From the NCBI RefSeq assembly GCF_000213175.1, contig NW_009799102.1, positions 1,979,627-2,043,626 of the forward strand: 64,000 nt of DNA, read 5' to 3'. The notes below the pieces were generated by a model, which was not told the DNA's origin, ran no database searches, and saw nothing but the letters and a program-made list of their open reading frames with translations. Shown here one piece after another: positions 50,505 to 63,538 of this stretch (positions are counted from its first letter, which is position 1; every line of letters starts with the position of its first letter). Source of the DNA: Neurospora tetrasperma FGSC 2508. Taxonomy: Eukaryota; Ascomycota; Sordariomycetes; Sordariales; Sordariaceae. A program made the position numbers and the translations under genes.

Positions 50505-51333
50505 TTAGAAACCTAAAGATGCAATGTCAGTATTGCGCGTCCTTGTCCCTGAGTGGTTACGAGACAGAAGGGAGAAGGTATGGTGGGGGGACGGGAAAAC
50601 GTACGGAGAGGGGTGAAGAACCACCTGTTCTTGCCGGAGGTGTAACGCTCCTCGAGAACCTTCTTGACGGTCTTCTTGGCATCCTCGCGCTGGGAAACCT
50701 CCTTGAAGGTCTCGGCGGAGACGGAGCCCTTGAGACCCTCAAGCTCGAGGGTGTAGCGGGTGGGCATCAAGTGGTTGTAGTTGATGACCTTGATGAAGGG
50801 CTTGACCTTGGAGCGCTTCTCCTGACGGGTCTTGCTCATGCGGCGAGTGATCTTGCTGGGGTATCTCTCGATACCGGCAACGATGGCGTGACCGTAGGGG
50901 TGGGTCTTGGAGCCGTTGTCAACGGGCTGGATGATGACGACCTGAACCAAGGACAGTCAGTCAGCGATCATGGTGTTTTCGGCTTTTCGCATTATCTCGT
51001 TGCGAGAGTTCCCCTATTCCATCAATCCTCGGCTTGTCTTTTCCCCCATCGCGTCGTTGTCGCGCAGCAGTCGGAATCGGTCGTCGGTCGTTTGTCCCTT
51101 TCCTTCCCAAACGCCATTGGTCCAGCGCAAATTTGCAGCAACTCGTTTCTCCTCCGATCGATTTGGTCAAAATTCGAGATTGGTGACAGAACTCGGACGA
51201 CACGGGACAAGACAACGAGGATTTCCGGTCGGGTGGGCAAAGTAGAGGTGTGGCAGGTGTAGCAGCATACCTTCTTGCCGGCATAACGACCCCGGGTAAC
51301 GAGGCAGACTCGCGACGTCTTCAAGAACTTCAT
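50505..51333 (-). CDS. rpl27: 60S ribosomal protein eL27
   Basis: Structural protein of the large ribosomal subunit. Exons 51333..51271, 50941..50605, 50512..50505; 408 nt, 135 aa (human and yeast 136). Exon 1 codes [21 protein letters not shown], followed by a 329-nt intron (GTATGC...TTCAG). Exon 2 runs from [19 protein letters not shown] to [10 protein letters not shown] 92-nt intron splits the Arg codon, and exon 3 is only eight bases, coding the end of Arg, Phe and the stop, giving the family C-terminus WFFxxLRF. Missing the tiny last exon would wrongly extend the protein ([10 protein letters not shown]...). The long first intron just after the start region is common in fungal ribosomal protein genes. 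It is divergent from the Nce101-like gene, with 592 bp between start codons. Confidence 0.97.
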
Positions 51334-51925
51334 CTTGACTGATTCTGTGGTGGATTGAGGTTAGAGGGGGTGAACGACACGGGAAACTCGGAGTCGCGTC
51401 GAAAAAAAAAACCAAAAATTGCAGAGGAACAGTATGGACGTACTCAGTGATCCAGCGGGGCCTTGCCTGAAGTCGGTTGTAAGGCTCAGAGACAAGTAGC
51501 TGACGACCGTGTTGAAGTCTTTCCCGAAATAATTTCCAGTTTGTGGGCTTTCAAAATTCGAGCGGGCACAGCAGCGCACTCTGATGACTAAGCCCTGATC
51601 TGTGCGTCGTCCATAAAACCCGAGACTCGGGGGAGCTGTCCTTGCCAAGACTTGCAAGTGTGGACTGCGTGCGGGGCATGAACGGGGCCTGCCGCTGGGG
51701 AAGCCAAGGGAACTTTGGAGTGAAATGTCAAGGTGAATGAATGCAAACTGAGCCAAATCCAATGCCCAAAAGTTGCGTTTTCTTCAAAGTGGTTGTCGGC
51801 TCGCTTATCACCAATTACCCTCCAAGTTCACGACAACTTGATTTGTTGAAAAACATCAACCCGCTACACTCGGTCGACTTATCACCACTTCAACATACCC
51901 AAACATCTCCTGTACTCGACACAGA
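51334..51925. promoter_or_regulatory. Shared 592-bp divergent promoter (eL27 / Nce101-like)
   Basis: This spacer separates the start codons of eL27 (-) and the Nce101-like gene (+). Both leaders and core promoters must lie within it. No specific factor site could be assigned with confidence. Confidence 0.6.
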
Positions 51926-52163
51926 ATGCCTGCCCCAGTTTACATCATCTCTCGGGTTGCGGATCCCATCTTTGCCGTCTTCATCGGCGTTTCCGCTGCG
52001 GCTTTGAGAATCAACCGCGAGGAGAAGGAGAAAGGCCGCACCACCCAGGAGATCTTCCAGGTTGCTCGTCGGTATGCTTCACTTTCTCCTGCGGGGATTT
52101 ACGACCCGTGCTAAACCTATATATAGGCGCCTTGGTCTCACCTCGACTGCCAAGAGCTCGTAA
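51926..52163 (+). CDS. Nce101-like small membrane protein
   Basis: Exons 51926..52071 and 52127..52163 with a 55-nt intron (GTATGC...CTATATATAG); 60 aa. The protein begins MPAPVYIISRVADPIFAVF, with a single hydrophobic segment around residues 8-27, then a charged, basic stretch RINREEKEKGRTTQE and a short Arg/Ser tail. Size, topology and the SRVADP(I/L)FAV block match the Nce101 family. Yeast NCE101 was implicated in export of proteins lacking a signal peptide; its molecular role is still unclear. The last codons overlap a possible donor (GTAAGC at 52160), so a further splice extending the tail is possible. The 3' end faces the TTC36-like gene at 161 bp. Confidence 0.85.
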
Positions 52164-52324
52164 GCTACTACTATCTGATCATGTCAACATGATGCAGTCA
52201 CTTGGTACCGAGAAACAGACGGTTGCGGCCATGGTCGCGCCTTCCTTTTCGTAAAATTTCTCATCACCATTATCCCACAGAAACAACTCTCTTTAATTGT
52301 ACAGCATCGCCGGTTCCTTGACCC

Positions 52325-53128
52325 TCATGCCGAATAGGCCGGCCCGTACTCTTTCTTTAACGCCTCCCGGACCATTTGTCCACACAGCTTGGCTGTTGGG
52401 TTTGTGCTCACAGCGAGTGCTTTCGCGATTTCATTGCCATATCTGCCACCCATAGCAAAGTCCCTCGAGGCATTCTCCTCGAAATCCAGCTTGTTCCAGC
52501 TTCCTTCTCGTCGACCCTGTGGCACAGCAAGGTTGTTGGACTCCATCAACTTGGACGTCATATGATAGATGGCGGCTCTCTGGGTGTGTGCACTGGAAAG
52601 CGTCCTAATCACATTCTGGGACAATCTGGTCTGGGGCGTGGCAGGGGTCAGGAGTGAGATGGCGCGATCAAGGTCAGATAGAGCAGTCTCAGCCATCTGC
52701 AGTCGCTCGGCGTCATCGATATCCCGAATCAGTGCTTGGTGAAGCTGCTGGGAGCCCGAGATCAACATAGAATCGCCAACTAGCCGTCTAATCGCCTGCG
52801 CCCTGTTGTTGCGGGCACTCGCGTACTCTGGGTATTCTTGGATGAGGCTTCCCAGCTGGGTGACACAGTCGCGATAGCCTTGAATGGTCTTATTCACGTC
52901 GGTCGTTCCATGCGCTGCAGGCTTTGCATTTGCGAGCTCGAGTTGCTGGATGGAGAGGATGATGTTGCGCTCTAGTTGGGCGACCTTGTCATATACGGCC
53001 TGGTCCTTGAAGTTGGGGTCTTTTGGCAGGCTTATGTCGACTTGCACTATCCGGGCGGGGTCGTACTCTGGGTCCTGGATTTTCTCGAGGACGTTGAGAT
53101 CTCGTGTGCTCAATGAGACGTAAGCCAT
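52325..53128 (-). CDS. TTC36-like tetratricopeptide repeat protein
   Basis: Single-exon frame, 267 aa, starting MAYVSLSTRDLNVLEKIQDP. Helical, TPR-like repeats occupy about residues 80-215; the clearest unit is YASARNNRAQAIRRLVGD, followed by ETALSDLDRAISLL and LSSAHTQRAAIYHMTSK. The C-terminus GGRYGNEIAKALAVSTNP...LCGQMVREALKKEYG resembles the end of TTC36 proteins (NPYAxLCxxMLxxAL). There is no signal peptide or membrane segment, so it is likely soluble. It is divergent from the HPPD gene, with 1.34 kb between start codons. Mouse TTC36 is reported to bind HPD and to affect tyrosine levels, so the neighbourhood suggests an HPPD accessory role. In Aspergillus, hmgX of the tyrosine cluster is a plausible orthologue, but I cannot verify that here. 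The family call is fairly sure; the function is inference. Confidence 0.85.
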   Translation of the reverse strand: MAYVSLSTRDLNVLEKIQDPEYDPARIVQVDISLPKDPNFKDQAVYDKVAQLERNIILSIQQLELANAKPAAHGTTDVNKTIQGYRDCVTQLGSLIQEYPEYASARNNRAQAIRRLVGDSMLISGSQQLHQALIRDIDDAERLQMAETALSDLDRAISLLTPATPQTRLSQNVIRTLSSAHTQRAAIYHMTSKLMESNNLAVPQGRREGSWNKLDFEENASRDFAMGGRYGNEIAKALAVSTNPTAKLCGQMVREALKKEYGPAYSA

Positions 53129-55705
<2,577 letters not shown>

Positions 55706-56914
55706 GGTTGGGAGCGTAAGGTCGGGTGATGAGATTGACGATTCAAATTTTCTTTTCTTGTAAAATACTCTTTTTTTCCTTTTTCTTTGGCACAAAAGCT
55801 TGGGGGTCGGCCGGCAAAAGGGGAGCTGGCCGGAAGGGTCTTAGCATGGCATCTTGCAGGCGTACTTGTTTGTGGTTTCGATATGGCTTCAAACCGAGAA
55901 GTGGAGCATAGAAGTAGCTTTGGCATAGTTAAGTTATGCAAATCATGCGATGATTTTGACACGTGCTTACTTGGTCATTCTGAAATCTTGCTGTGTGAAA
56001 ATATAATGACCGCAATCACGGTGGTGTATCAGCTTCGAATATGAACGAGGGGTTTGAAAACTTTGTTGACCTGTTCATAAATCGCCAGTCATGGTCGCCC
56101 AACAAGTTCCTTTCGCATTCTGCTCTTCACTTGTCTCTCACCACGCAGTCTTACCTCCTTGCACATAATTTGTCCGATTTGTTCAAGGGCAGGATTTTTC
56201 CTTTGTCGGAACATCACCGGAACAGTGTAGACATATGAAGATTAGCTTGTTTTAGTACGCCAATGATGATGCTGGTATGGTCTCAAAATCTAACATTGCC
56301 GTATCACTCCACATATATGATACATTGCGTGCCCGTCCTCTCTTTCCCCTCGACACGAGGGACTCTACTGATACGCAAAGATTCGTCTTGATCATTCTTC
56401 CGAAACCATATCCGTCTCCGATCTCCTTCACAGATGCGCCACACCCAACGAATCGTCTTCTTGAATTTATAGGACCATTTCACATCCGTTGTATCCTGTC
56501 ATTTCTTTAGCCCTTTCGCTAGTATCCTTTTGCACTGCCTTGTTGGTAAAGAGCATAAAGAAGCCATGGCCCCGTCGTCTCTAGTTATTCGGCTGGTGTC
56601 CCCTACAGCTTTGGTTTTGGGAGTTCCACTTTGGACTTTCTTCTTAGCCAAGTCGTCTGGGTATCTTTGATCGTGATGCCGTGTATATTTTCGTGTTCTT
56701 TGCAGCGCCAACCCCTCCATGTAACAGATATGTTCGCCATACCCTTGAAACTGCTCTGTTCCGGCTCATCGTATCGTTTTCGTTCACGATACCATAGTAT
56801 CGATGCTCTGAACCAGAGTGTCCGGTTCGATTCCACCCGAAGAATCTGAAACGTTCAAGCAGAGCGGCTATTTGTTGTCCTCCATCTGCCGCCATTTGTA
56901 GCATGCTCCTCACT
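55706..56914. other. Convergent 3' spacer HPPD / SSL1
   Basis: 1.2 kb between two converging genes. It must hold both 3' UTRs. There is a T-rich tract near 55,770-55,790. No gene is supported. Confidence 0.6.
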
Positions 56915-58392
56915 CTAGGAATCCATTACCATGGGGGTAGGGCCGCCGTCTGGTACTGCTACTGCCGTATCCTTGTCCAGATCCCTCGTATCGCTCTGAC
57001 ACCCAGGACAATTATGAATAGTCTCGTGGGCAAAGACATCACAGTCTATGCAGAAATGATTCCCGCATACCTGGCAAGCATACCGCCCGCTTTCGCTGAC
57101 ACCCTTGAGTTCCGGTTTTGGATTTTTCTGCTCGCCGTCCTGTTGTTTCCCGCTACCTTTAGCTCCGGCTCTCCCTCCTAACACCGCTGGCGCTGCCGCC
57201 ACTGAATCCCTTGGCCTAGCAGGAAAGGGTGTCAGGCACGAGTAGCACGCCGTCGACCTATACGCCTGAGACCACGGAACCTCCACAAACACCTTGAGCG
57301 GGAACAGATGATGGTACGACCTCGCCAAGTGCGTGCTCTGGATGAGCGTCAGCTTGCAGATCGGACAGTCGATCGGCAGCCGGCACACTTTAATTCCGCA
57401 GCGCGGACAGGTGTACCCCTCGCGCGTGGGCTTCGCGTGGCAGGCGCAGAAGCTGACATGGTCTTTCGGAGCAAGCGTGCGGCTGGGAAAGCCCATCATG
57501 AGCAGGCTGGCGGTGTTTTGCTCAGGCGTGCGGGTGACGGGCGGAGTGGTGGCGGCGAAGAAGAGCTCCTTGAGGTGCACCTCGTCTACGGCGACGCTGT
57601 AGTTGCCGTCGTGGTTGTTCGTCCGCTTGCAAAGCTCGCTGCAGATGGCGACTTGGCCGGCGAGGCCAACTACCGAGACGCGGATGCGGTCGGCTACGAG
57701 GTCATTGATGGTGTCGTGTATGTCGCCCGGATCGATCGAGACGAGGGCACCGTAGATTATCAGTACTTCGCGCGTGGCATGTGACGGCGTTTGGCTGTAC
57801 AAAAACATAAAGCGGTTAGCGAATGACCTCTGCCACGGAGGGGGCGGGGCCGTAGCGCTGACTATAGAGCACCTCGGCACATTTGAAGTGCATTCTGTAA
57901 ACTCGGATTTCCTTGGGGGTCTTGTTGCTCGCTCCATTGCATCAACTTTTCGATGTGCTCGGCCGGATTCCCGCTCAGGTCGCTTATTCGCACAGCAATT
58001 CCATCGCGCATTCCCACGATGCCTAGCTGACTGATGGGATTCTGCTCGAAATACTCGCGTACGAAGCCAATGGCGTTATTTAGGACGACTCGGTAACGGT
58101 TTGGTAGCAGATCTTTGTCGGCCATGGCGAAACTCATGTCGAGCACAAGCATCAGATGGCGGATAATTCCACGCTGAAGAGGTGTCGTGTCGCGCAGAAG
58201 GCGACGCCGCTTCTCGGCTTCCCGAATCTCTGCGATGGAGAGGCCGCTGTCTGCTGTTTCCAAGACGGTATCCCAGGAGCGCTTTACATCTTCCCAGGAC
58301 GCCTTGCTTTGCTTGCTGCGCCCATCCGCTGTCCTCTTTCCATTCCTCTTGAGCTCATCGTCGGAGGCGTACTCGCCGTCCGAGTCAGCCAT
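56915..58392 (-). CDS. ssl1: TFIIH core subunit SSL1 / p44
   Basis: Subunit of general transcription and nucleotide-excision-repair factor TFIIH; p44 activates the XPD/Rad3 helicase. Exons 58392..57863 and 57794..56915; 1,410 nt, 469 aa (yeast 461). The 68-nt intron uses a weak donor, GTCAGC at 57862, and acceptor TACAG; this joins NALQMCRGALY to QTPSHATREVLIIYGAL, as in the family. A better-looking GAG|GTGCTC site 10 bp upstream would shift the frame. The N-terminus is charged. A von Willebrand A-type domain starts at HLMLVLDMSFAMADKDLLPNRY. The zinc region holds CACHAKPTREGYTCPRCG and CPICKLTLI, and the C-terminal C4C4 RING-like finger CQVCGNHFCIDCDVF...HNCPGC matches the p44 family. Confidence 0.96.
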
Positions 58393-60229
58393 GTTTGCGT
58401 ATGTTTGTCGAGATAGTTTGACGAATAGTAGCTGGCTCTCTTAGTGGGAGAAGTTCGAGGGTCGCTTCGAAACGAGTGGAGGGTTCAGAAGTTCGAGAAT
58501 CAAGGCCTTTAGTCGTGTTCGTGTAGACAACTCCCTGGTAGGTGTTGATCGGGAGGCCGGGTACTGGCTGTCGCGCTGAGAAAGTGCCGGAGAGAAATAA
58601 GGAAGAATGGAGAAAAGGGGATACGCGGCAAGGTTGAATGCGCAAGCTGAACAAAGGTTCGTGGTGTGTGGTGGAAGCCGGAAATGTTTACTGGACTGCA
58701 AGGCTGTTCACCAAATGCGCGAACTCGTGTATGTAGGCAGCCTCGCAGGAAGAGTGGGGCCTGTGAAATCGAATCAGATCGGTGCTGGGTACCGACATCG
58801 ATCTCGTCTTTGTAACTACTGTGTACGGGCCTCGAAATTCGACAGCGAAATTTTGTTTTCACCACAACTTCAAAGCGAAGGTCAACTCTGACTTGAAGCT
58901 TGGTTACGAGTCACGGCATTCAAAGGACGTGCATATGTATCAAGTATATACTACATGATGTGCCCGCTACCCAAAAGGGCCACCGGATTGTCTTGAGGCG
59001 ATGTAGGGCTAGAGGTATGCCTTCGGCCTGCAACTTTCACATGCTTGTGCCCGGGGTTCACCAGACTGTTGAAGTAATCAACAACCTCAAAGAGTATGTA
59101 GGCATACAAGGCTCAAATAAATCATTGGATCGGTCGTCGTCGGTACTGCGGGGGTGCGTGATACTTTCGCGGTCAAATCGCTTGGCGAGATGGGAATCCC
59201 ACGTGGAAAACGGCCAGGGAGTCCAACTGTCCGTTCCGGTCCGGATTCCGGGCACGGGCTCTCTCGAATTCTAGAGTCCAGACGACGGAACGGGGTCCAC
59301 GGCTTTGATGTGTCCATATATCCGTTTCTGTGTTGCGGTCCAATAAATCTGTAAGGTCACCAGCGAGACAGACATTGTATGGCGTGAGTCGCATGTTTCG
59401 TGATGTGGTGAAACAGGTAAACACCCTTACCTTGAGCGAACCAACTGTCACAGTGCAGTGCACAACTACTCACTGGAGATTGGGGAGAGAAGATGGAAAA
59501 TAATTATTGCATCGAGTTATGCTCGATGAAGGAATGCAGTAAGATGCGACGTTAAAGCGGACCGCGTACTTGGCGTGATGTGCCCGACAGAACTTAAGCT
59601 TCGTATGTAGGTATTGTAGGATCGTGAAATGCGATGAAAGGTTGCGCCGTGGAGTCGCCTCGCCGTTAGGTAGTAGGTAGTAAGGTACATATAGATGTAC
59701 CGGCCCCGTGCCGGCCCGTTCCAGCTCTGCGGTTGATCGTGGCTCGCCTGCGACCTACGCGCTGACAGGTGGCCAATAAGAAACGTCGACTGAATTGACG
59801 TTACGTCACGGCACCTTCGGCCGAGGTTTCGAAAGATCCCCGCTCACTGGTCAGCGGCCAAGACTGACCTGTGACGCCTCTGACGTAATACCTCAGCCGC
59901 TTGTATGGGCGCAATTGAATTAACCAACTCGCGATCGTACGCGGTCGAAATTTCACACAAAAAGGGCCAGATTGTTCGTGGTTCTCCTCGGTCGCTGCGC
60001 CCAAGGAATGGTTTATTCGCCTCCAGACACTGTATAGGTAAGGGGCAGTATCATGTACGCCATTTGGCCCCAAACGATGGACAAACCTGTACCTGGAACT
60101 TTGCCGGAATCAGATCATCGTTCGCATGGTTGAATGGTGTTGGAATTTCGATTTTATGCCCTCGTTCCAAGACGCGAGTCAAGCGATGCGGTCAGCGGAT
60201 AATATGCCAGCGGCGCTGCCTCTACCCTA
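58393..60229. other. SSL1 promoter region and spacer
   Basis: The proximal part must hold the SSL1 promoter and leader. A cluster of CRE/ATF-like sites lies near 59,796-59,888. A short perfect hairpin (GGTACAT-ATAG-ATGTACC) lies near 59,682-59,700. No gene is supported. Confidence 0.55.
59796..59808. promoter_or_regulatory. Double CRE-like site TGACGTTACGTCA
   Basis: Two head-to-head TGACGT half sites, palindromic except for the central base, form a strong candidate bZIP (ATF/CREB-type) site. A CCAAT box lies 24 bp upstream (59,772) and another TGACGTAA lies at 59,881. No gene start was identified close to it. Confidence 0.4.
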
Positions 60230-60293
60230 CCGTATAATTTCGGGGCGTTCGTTTTTAGCTTCCAAGGAAACCAGGCAGAATCTGTAAGCATAC
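60230..60293 (+). repeat. Left terminal inverted repeat of the MITE
   Basis: 64 bases pairing with 60479-60542. The five mismatches fall in the inner 29 bases. Confidence 0.9.
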
Positions 60294-60478
60294 TGCCCGA
60301 ATATGTGCACTTTATGCCCGCAAAAAATAGTGGGGGAGACATATTGCTATCCTAAGGTACTGTAAATTCGATTTCTCTAATTCCCTGCCTTTTCCCACCT
60401 ATTCTTCGAGGGCGCTGGAGGGTGGAGATACCCAAATCACCGTCTTGCATACAATTTCTGGCAGACATGAATGTTGCG

Positions 60479-60542
60479 GTATGCTTACAGTTCATGCCTG
60501 ATTTCCCTGGAAGCTAAAAACGAACGCCCCGAAATTATACGG
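60479..60542 (-). repeat. Right terminal inverted repeat of the MITE
   Basis: Inverted partner of 60230-60293. A minus-strand 260-codon open frame ends inside it (stop at 60492). Confidence 0.9.
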
Positions 60543-61274
60543 TATGTTTCTGACCTCCATCCGTTCAACCCTACATACAGCTAAGGTAGCACGAGCTCCG
60601 TCTGTACCGGCTCTCCAAGCCACACATCCAGTCAGTCCATCGTGCTCACGTGAAATGGAAGTTTCCGTCGAAATCGCAAACATGTCGAATGGGTGGCCAC
60701 CCGTGCCTTCCAAGCTCAAACTTTCTCTCACCGCTGGAAAATACAAAGATGGGTTGGGAGATGATGGACGCTGCACCTGGAAGAAGAAGAGATTGTCGTA
60801 GATGTCAATCAAACTGAAGCGATTCAAGGAACACAAGACGCGCCCCTTTTCGTCATGTGAAGGACAAGTCGCTTCGGATTTTGGATTCGAGATTGCATCG
60901 ATCTGTCCATTTTCCAGAAGGCAGCATAAATTGCCTGATAGGAGACAGAGGTTGCACTTGTCCGGTTCCCATGCACACCGATGACTCCACCGAAGCCTTT
61001 CCACGTTCAAAGAAGCCCTTCGAGACGGCAGCCCCGAGCCAGGTTTTCGGGTGCCTCCACCAAAAGACGAATCCAAGGCTTGAGAGTCGATCGAAGCCAC
61101 AGAATCGATGGTGTTGCCAAACCATCCAGAACAACCCAATGAGGCCAAATGAGCCCATAAAGCGCTAACTTGATTTTGAACAACATGCCAATGGTGTGCA
61201 ATGATCATTTGCGCCGTTATCTCCTTTTGGTGTCTCCATGGGCTCGAAAGGGAATTGCATGGCGGCATGGACAT
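60492..61274 (-). CDS. Hypothetical 260-aa open frame ending in the MITE (doubtful)
   Basis: Begins MSMPPCNSLSSPWRHQ. It is an unusually long frame for this non-coding region, rich in Cys, Trp and Ser, with no recognised domain, signal peptide or repeat. Its last 17 or so codons and its stop (NIPYNFGAFVFSFQGNQA) come from the MITE right arm. Two open frames overlap it on the other strand, and no introns were found. Either a small species-specific gene whose end was captured by the element, or chance. Confidence 0.2.
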   Translation of the reverse strand: MSMPPCNSLSSPWRHQKEITAQMIIAHHWHVVQNQVSALWAHLASLGCSGWFGNTIDSVASIDSQALDSSFGGGTRKPGSGLPSRRASLNVERLRWSHRCAWEPDKCNLCLLSGNLCCLLENGQIDAISNPKSEATCPSHDEKGRVLCSLNRFSLIDIYDNLFFFQVQRPSSPNPSLYFPAVRESLSLEGTGGHPFDMFAISTETSISREHDGLTGCVAWRAGTDGARATLAVCRVERMEVRNIPYNFGAFVFSFQGNQA

Positions 61275-63500
61275 GCGGTGTCAATAAAAGATGGGGCTTG
61301 AGCTGAATTGGAAACGGCTTTCTGCTGCTAAACAACACTAGTGATTACTTGTCATCCGATTACCCGTGCCTTCTTGGTTGCCCGGTTTCAATATGGGAAA
61401 TTCCGGTCAGAAGTTAGTGCTGATAGTGCAGTAACAGTATCGAGGTTGCCCAAGCCTTGATGGGACTGAGTGGAAAGATGGATTTGTTAGGCTGCTAACG
61501 TCTGGTGTATGTTTTTTTTTCCCCGACCGTACAGGATCATTGGCCGCCGGTTGAAGAAACGTTGAGGTTTGTGCCGAAGATTTGCTAGATTTGCATTTGC
61601 GTGTGTACAACGCAACGACAACAACGGGAATGACGGGAATCAACCAACCCTCCTGCTGTCGGCCAAGACAATGCGATCGCTCCTGGTTGCAAGGTGTCCT
61701 CGGCATGCCGCTGTTCGCTCTCCTATCGCATCTTGGCATATTGTAGTGTTTCAGTGTTTGTCCATCACATCCGCGACCCGACGTTCATCGCGGGAAGACA
61801 CGGTGACATGAATGGAAGATGTGAAGATGACTCTTTGCCATTGCGGAAGCACACACGGCACGGTAGTATAGTGTAGTGTAGTGTAGTGTAGTAGTGTATA
61901 CTACCTACCTACTGGAGGACTGGAGTCATCAGCGGCGGAATCCACCCCGAGCTGCCCACTTTCCCACCCATGGTGTTCCTTGGGACAAAACGCCTCGATC
62001 TTCATCCCGATCATTCTAGCTCAACCTTGTGCATGTATACTACGCTGGAGGTGCATGACAAAAAAAAACTTTGCCAACTGGTGATTGCGTCCAAGTTTGA
62101 CTTTTGCGCCTCGTCAAACACTGCTGTACATTATGTCTGTATTCTCACATTATGTAATATGGAACAACTTGCTGTGTGGTTGATCAGACCCAAGACGTGA
62201 AATACAGAAAGTACCCAAGTACGTACCTACCTAGCGACCTATGTATCGACATCGATGGGGCGCTTGGATCAGGCAGATCCATGACAATTCAGTGGACGTT
62301 AATCATTGCTGTGCTGACCTAAACCCAAAGGGGATAACACCCCTTGCCGTAGCTCCGTGCCCGCGCGCTGGCAGCCTCTCTTCGCCGCCCCAGGTCCGGG
62401 CCATCACGTCATAGTCCCCTTTGGCGAACTGGGGCCCTGCCAACTTTCGCTCCATCCCGGGCAGGTTCCATCCACGGGTTCCCGTTGCAGGTCTTGGCAA
62501 GTTTGCTGTAGAGGTAGAGGTAGAGGTAGGTCCATAGTCGGGGGCCAGTGGCATCGCTCGCTGCCATCCACCACCACAGACAGAGTCAAGTTTCCAGCCT
62601 GGCTTTTGTGCCTTCCTCTCTCGACTGTGGTAAACACCTGCGGCTGCACCTGACTGGCAGACCGATTTGTTCCAGGTTAGTGAGCCTCCAGACTGAGCCT
62701 GCCAACTGGACCACCCACGTTGACGAACCAGGAAGCCCGCCCACTGCCGCTCTAACACGCCTTGACACGCCCGTCCTTAGTAGTCCACTTCCAGAGTGCA
62801 CCGTCCGTCCGCCTGGAGCCAAGTTCAAGTCTCTCTGCTTCTCGAGAGTGCAGGTCTGTCTCCAGGGCTTTGTTTCCCACTCGTCCAGTTGTCGAGACCC
62901 CGAAGTTCCAACTTGGCCGTTCCGGCTGCTGCACCGGCCTAACACACCCACATCCCGTCGATTCATCCGCCGAACATCCATACCTCTAGTCTTCTTTCCT
63001 CCCGTCTACCGTACACCTCGCCTCCAAACTGAAGCCTCCAAACCTCCGTCGTCAAGGATCCACGCAGACAGACCGTCCTCCTACCGAACACGCACCCGCA
63101 CAGCCAGCAGCAGCACACCACAGACAGACGGTCAACAACATCCAACTTGTACTATTCACCTAAAGACAACCAAGTCCGCACTAGTCCCTCTTCACACTAA
63201 GTATACCCAGCCTGATCTTGATTCAGGCCCCGTCCGAACGAAACAAACCCTGTCCCACCGCGCCTTGTCCTGCTACAGTCTACGAGTGCCCTCTGCCTGT
63301 CCAAGACGCCGGCCACCAAGCAACCCGCTACGCCAGAACCCTCGACGAACCTTTGACACAAAGCTGGCCCCTATTGACCCCAACAACATAGCGCACGCGC
63401 CATAATATCCATTCGTGTTGCCGAGCACCACGACACTACTCAACAGTTAATAATCGACACTTGCTTAAGCTGGACTTTGGAGAGATACTGCACATGAGGA
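60543..63500. other. Spacer and leader before the window-end gene
   Basis: Apart from the doubtful frame at 60492-61274 I see no gene. A TAGTG pentamer repeat (61,864-61,895) and a GTAGAG hexamer repeat (about 62,509-62,531) are present. From about 62.5 kb the plus strand becomes strongly C-rich and leaves a 285-codon frame (62548-63405) of Ser/Thr/Pro/Arg composition; this pattern is typical of a long fungal 5' leader. Confidence 0.55.
61864..61895. repeat. TAGTG pentamer repeat
   Basis: Four or more near-perfect copies of TAGTG. Similar TAGTGTAG units occur at 36,918-36,945. Confidence 0.85.
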
Positions 63501-63538
63501 ATGCGATTTTTCAGCCTTCATCGCCGAAGCCACAGTAA
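63494..63538 (+). promoter_or_regulatory. Overlapping upstream ORF (14 codons)
   Basis: ATG at 63494, seven bases before the next ATG and in another frame, runs 14 codons to TAA at 63536-63538, so it overlaps the start of the window-end gene. Such an overlapping uORF would be expected to lower initiation at the main ATG, if the transcript includes it. Confidence 0.35.

Larger units (their letters stand above)
60230..60542. mobile_element. MITE-like element with 64-bp TIRs and TA duplication
   Basis: A 313-bp unit with terminal inverted repeats of 64 bp, identical for the outer 35 bases and 59 of 64 overall, each starting CCGTATAATTTCGGGGCG from the outside. The dinucleotide TA lies directly outside both ends (60228-60229 and 60543-60544). 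The 185-bp centre is AT-rich and has no coding capacity. TA duplication plus short length fits a non-autonomous relative of a Tc1/mariner-type DNA transposon. High identity of the arms suggests fairly recent insertion or maintained hairpin structure. I cannot tell which transposase family mobilises it. Confidence 0.8.

Noticed and set aside
50942-51270. Possible snoRNA in the long eL27 intron
   Set aside because: A TGATG and CTGA pair can be picked out but without proper C/D box context or terminal stem.
56815-56840. tRNA T-arm-like GGTTCGATTCC
   Set aside because: No A box, anticodon arm or pairing acceptor stem at the required distance.
62548-63405. 285-codon plus-strand frame
   Set aside because: Ser/Thr/Pro/Arg-dominated, no domain, lies in C-rich sequence directly before a better start at 63501; best read as 5' leader.
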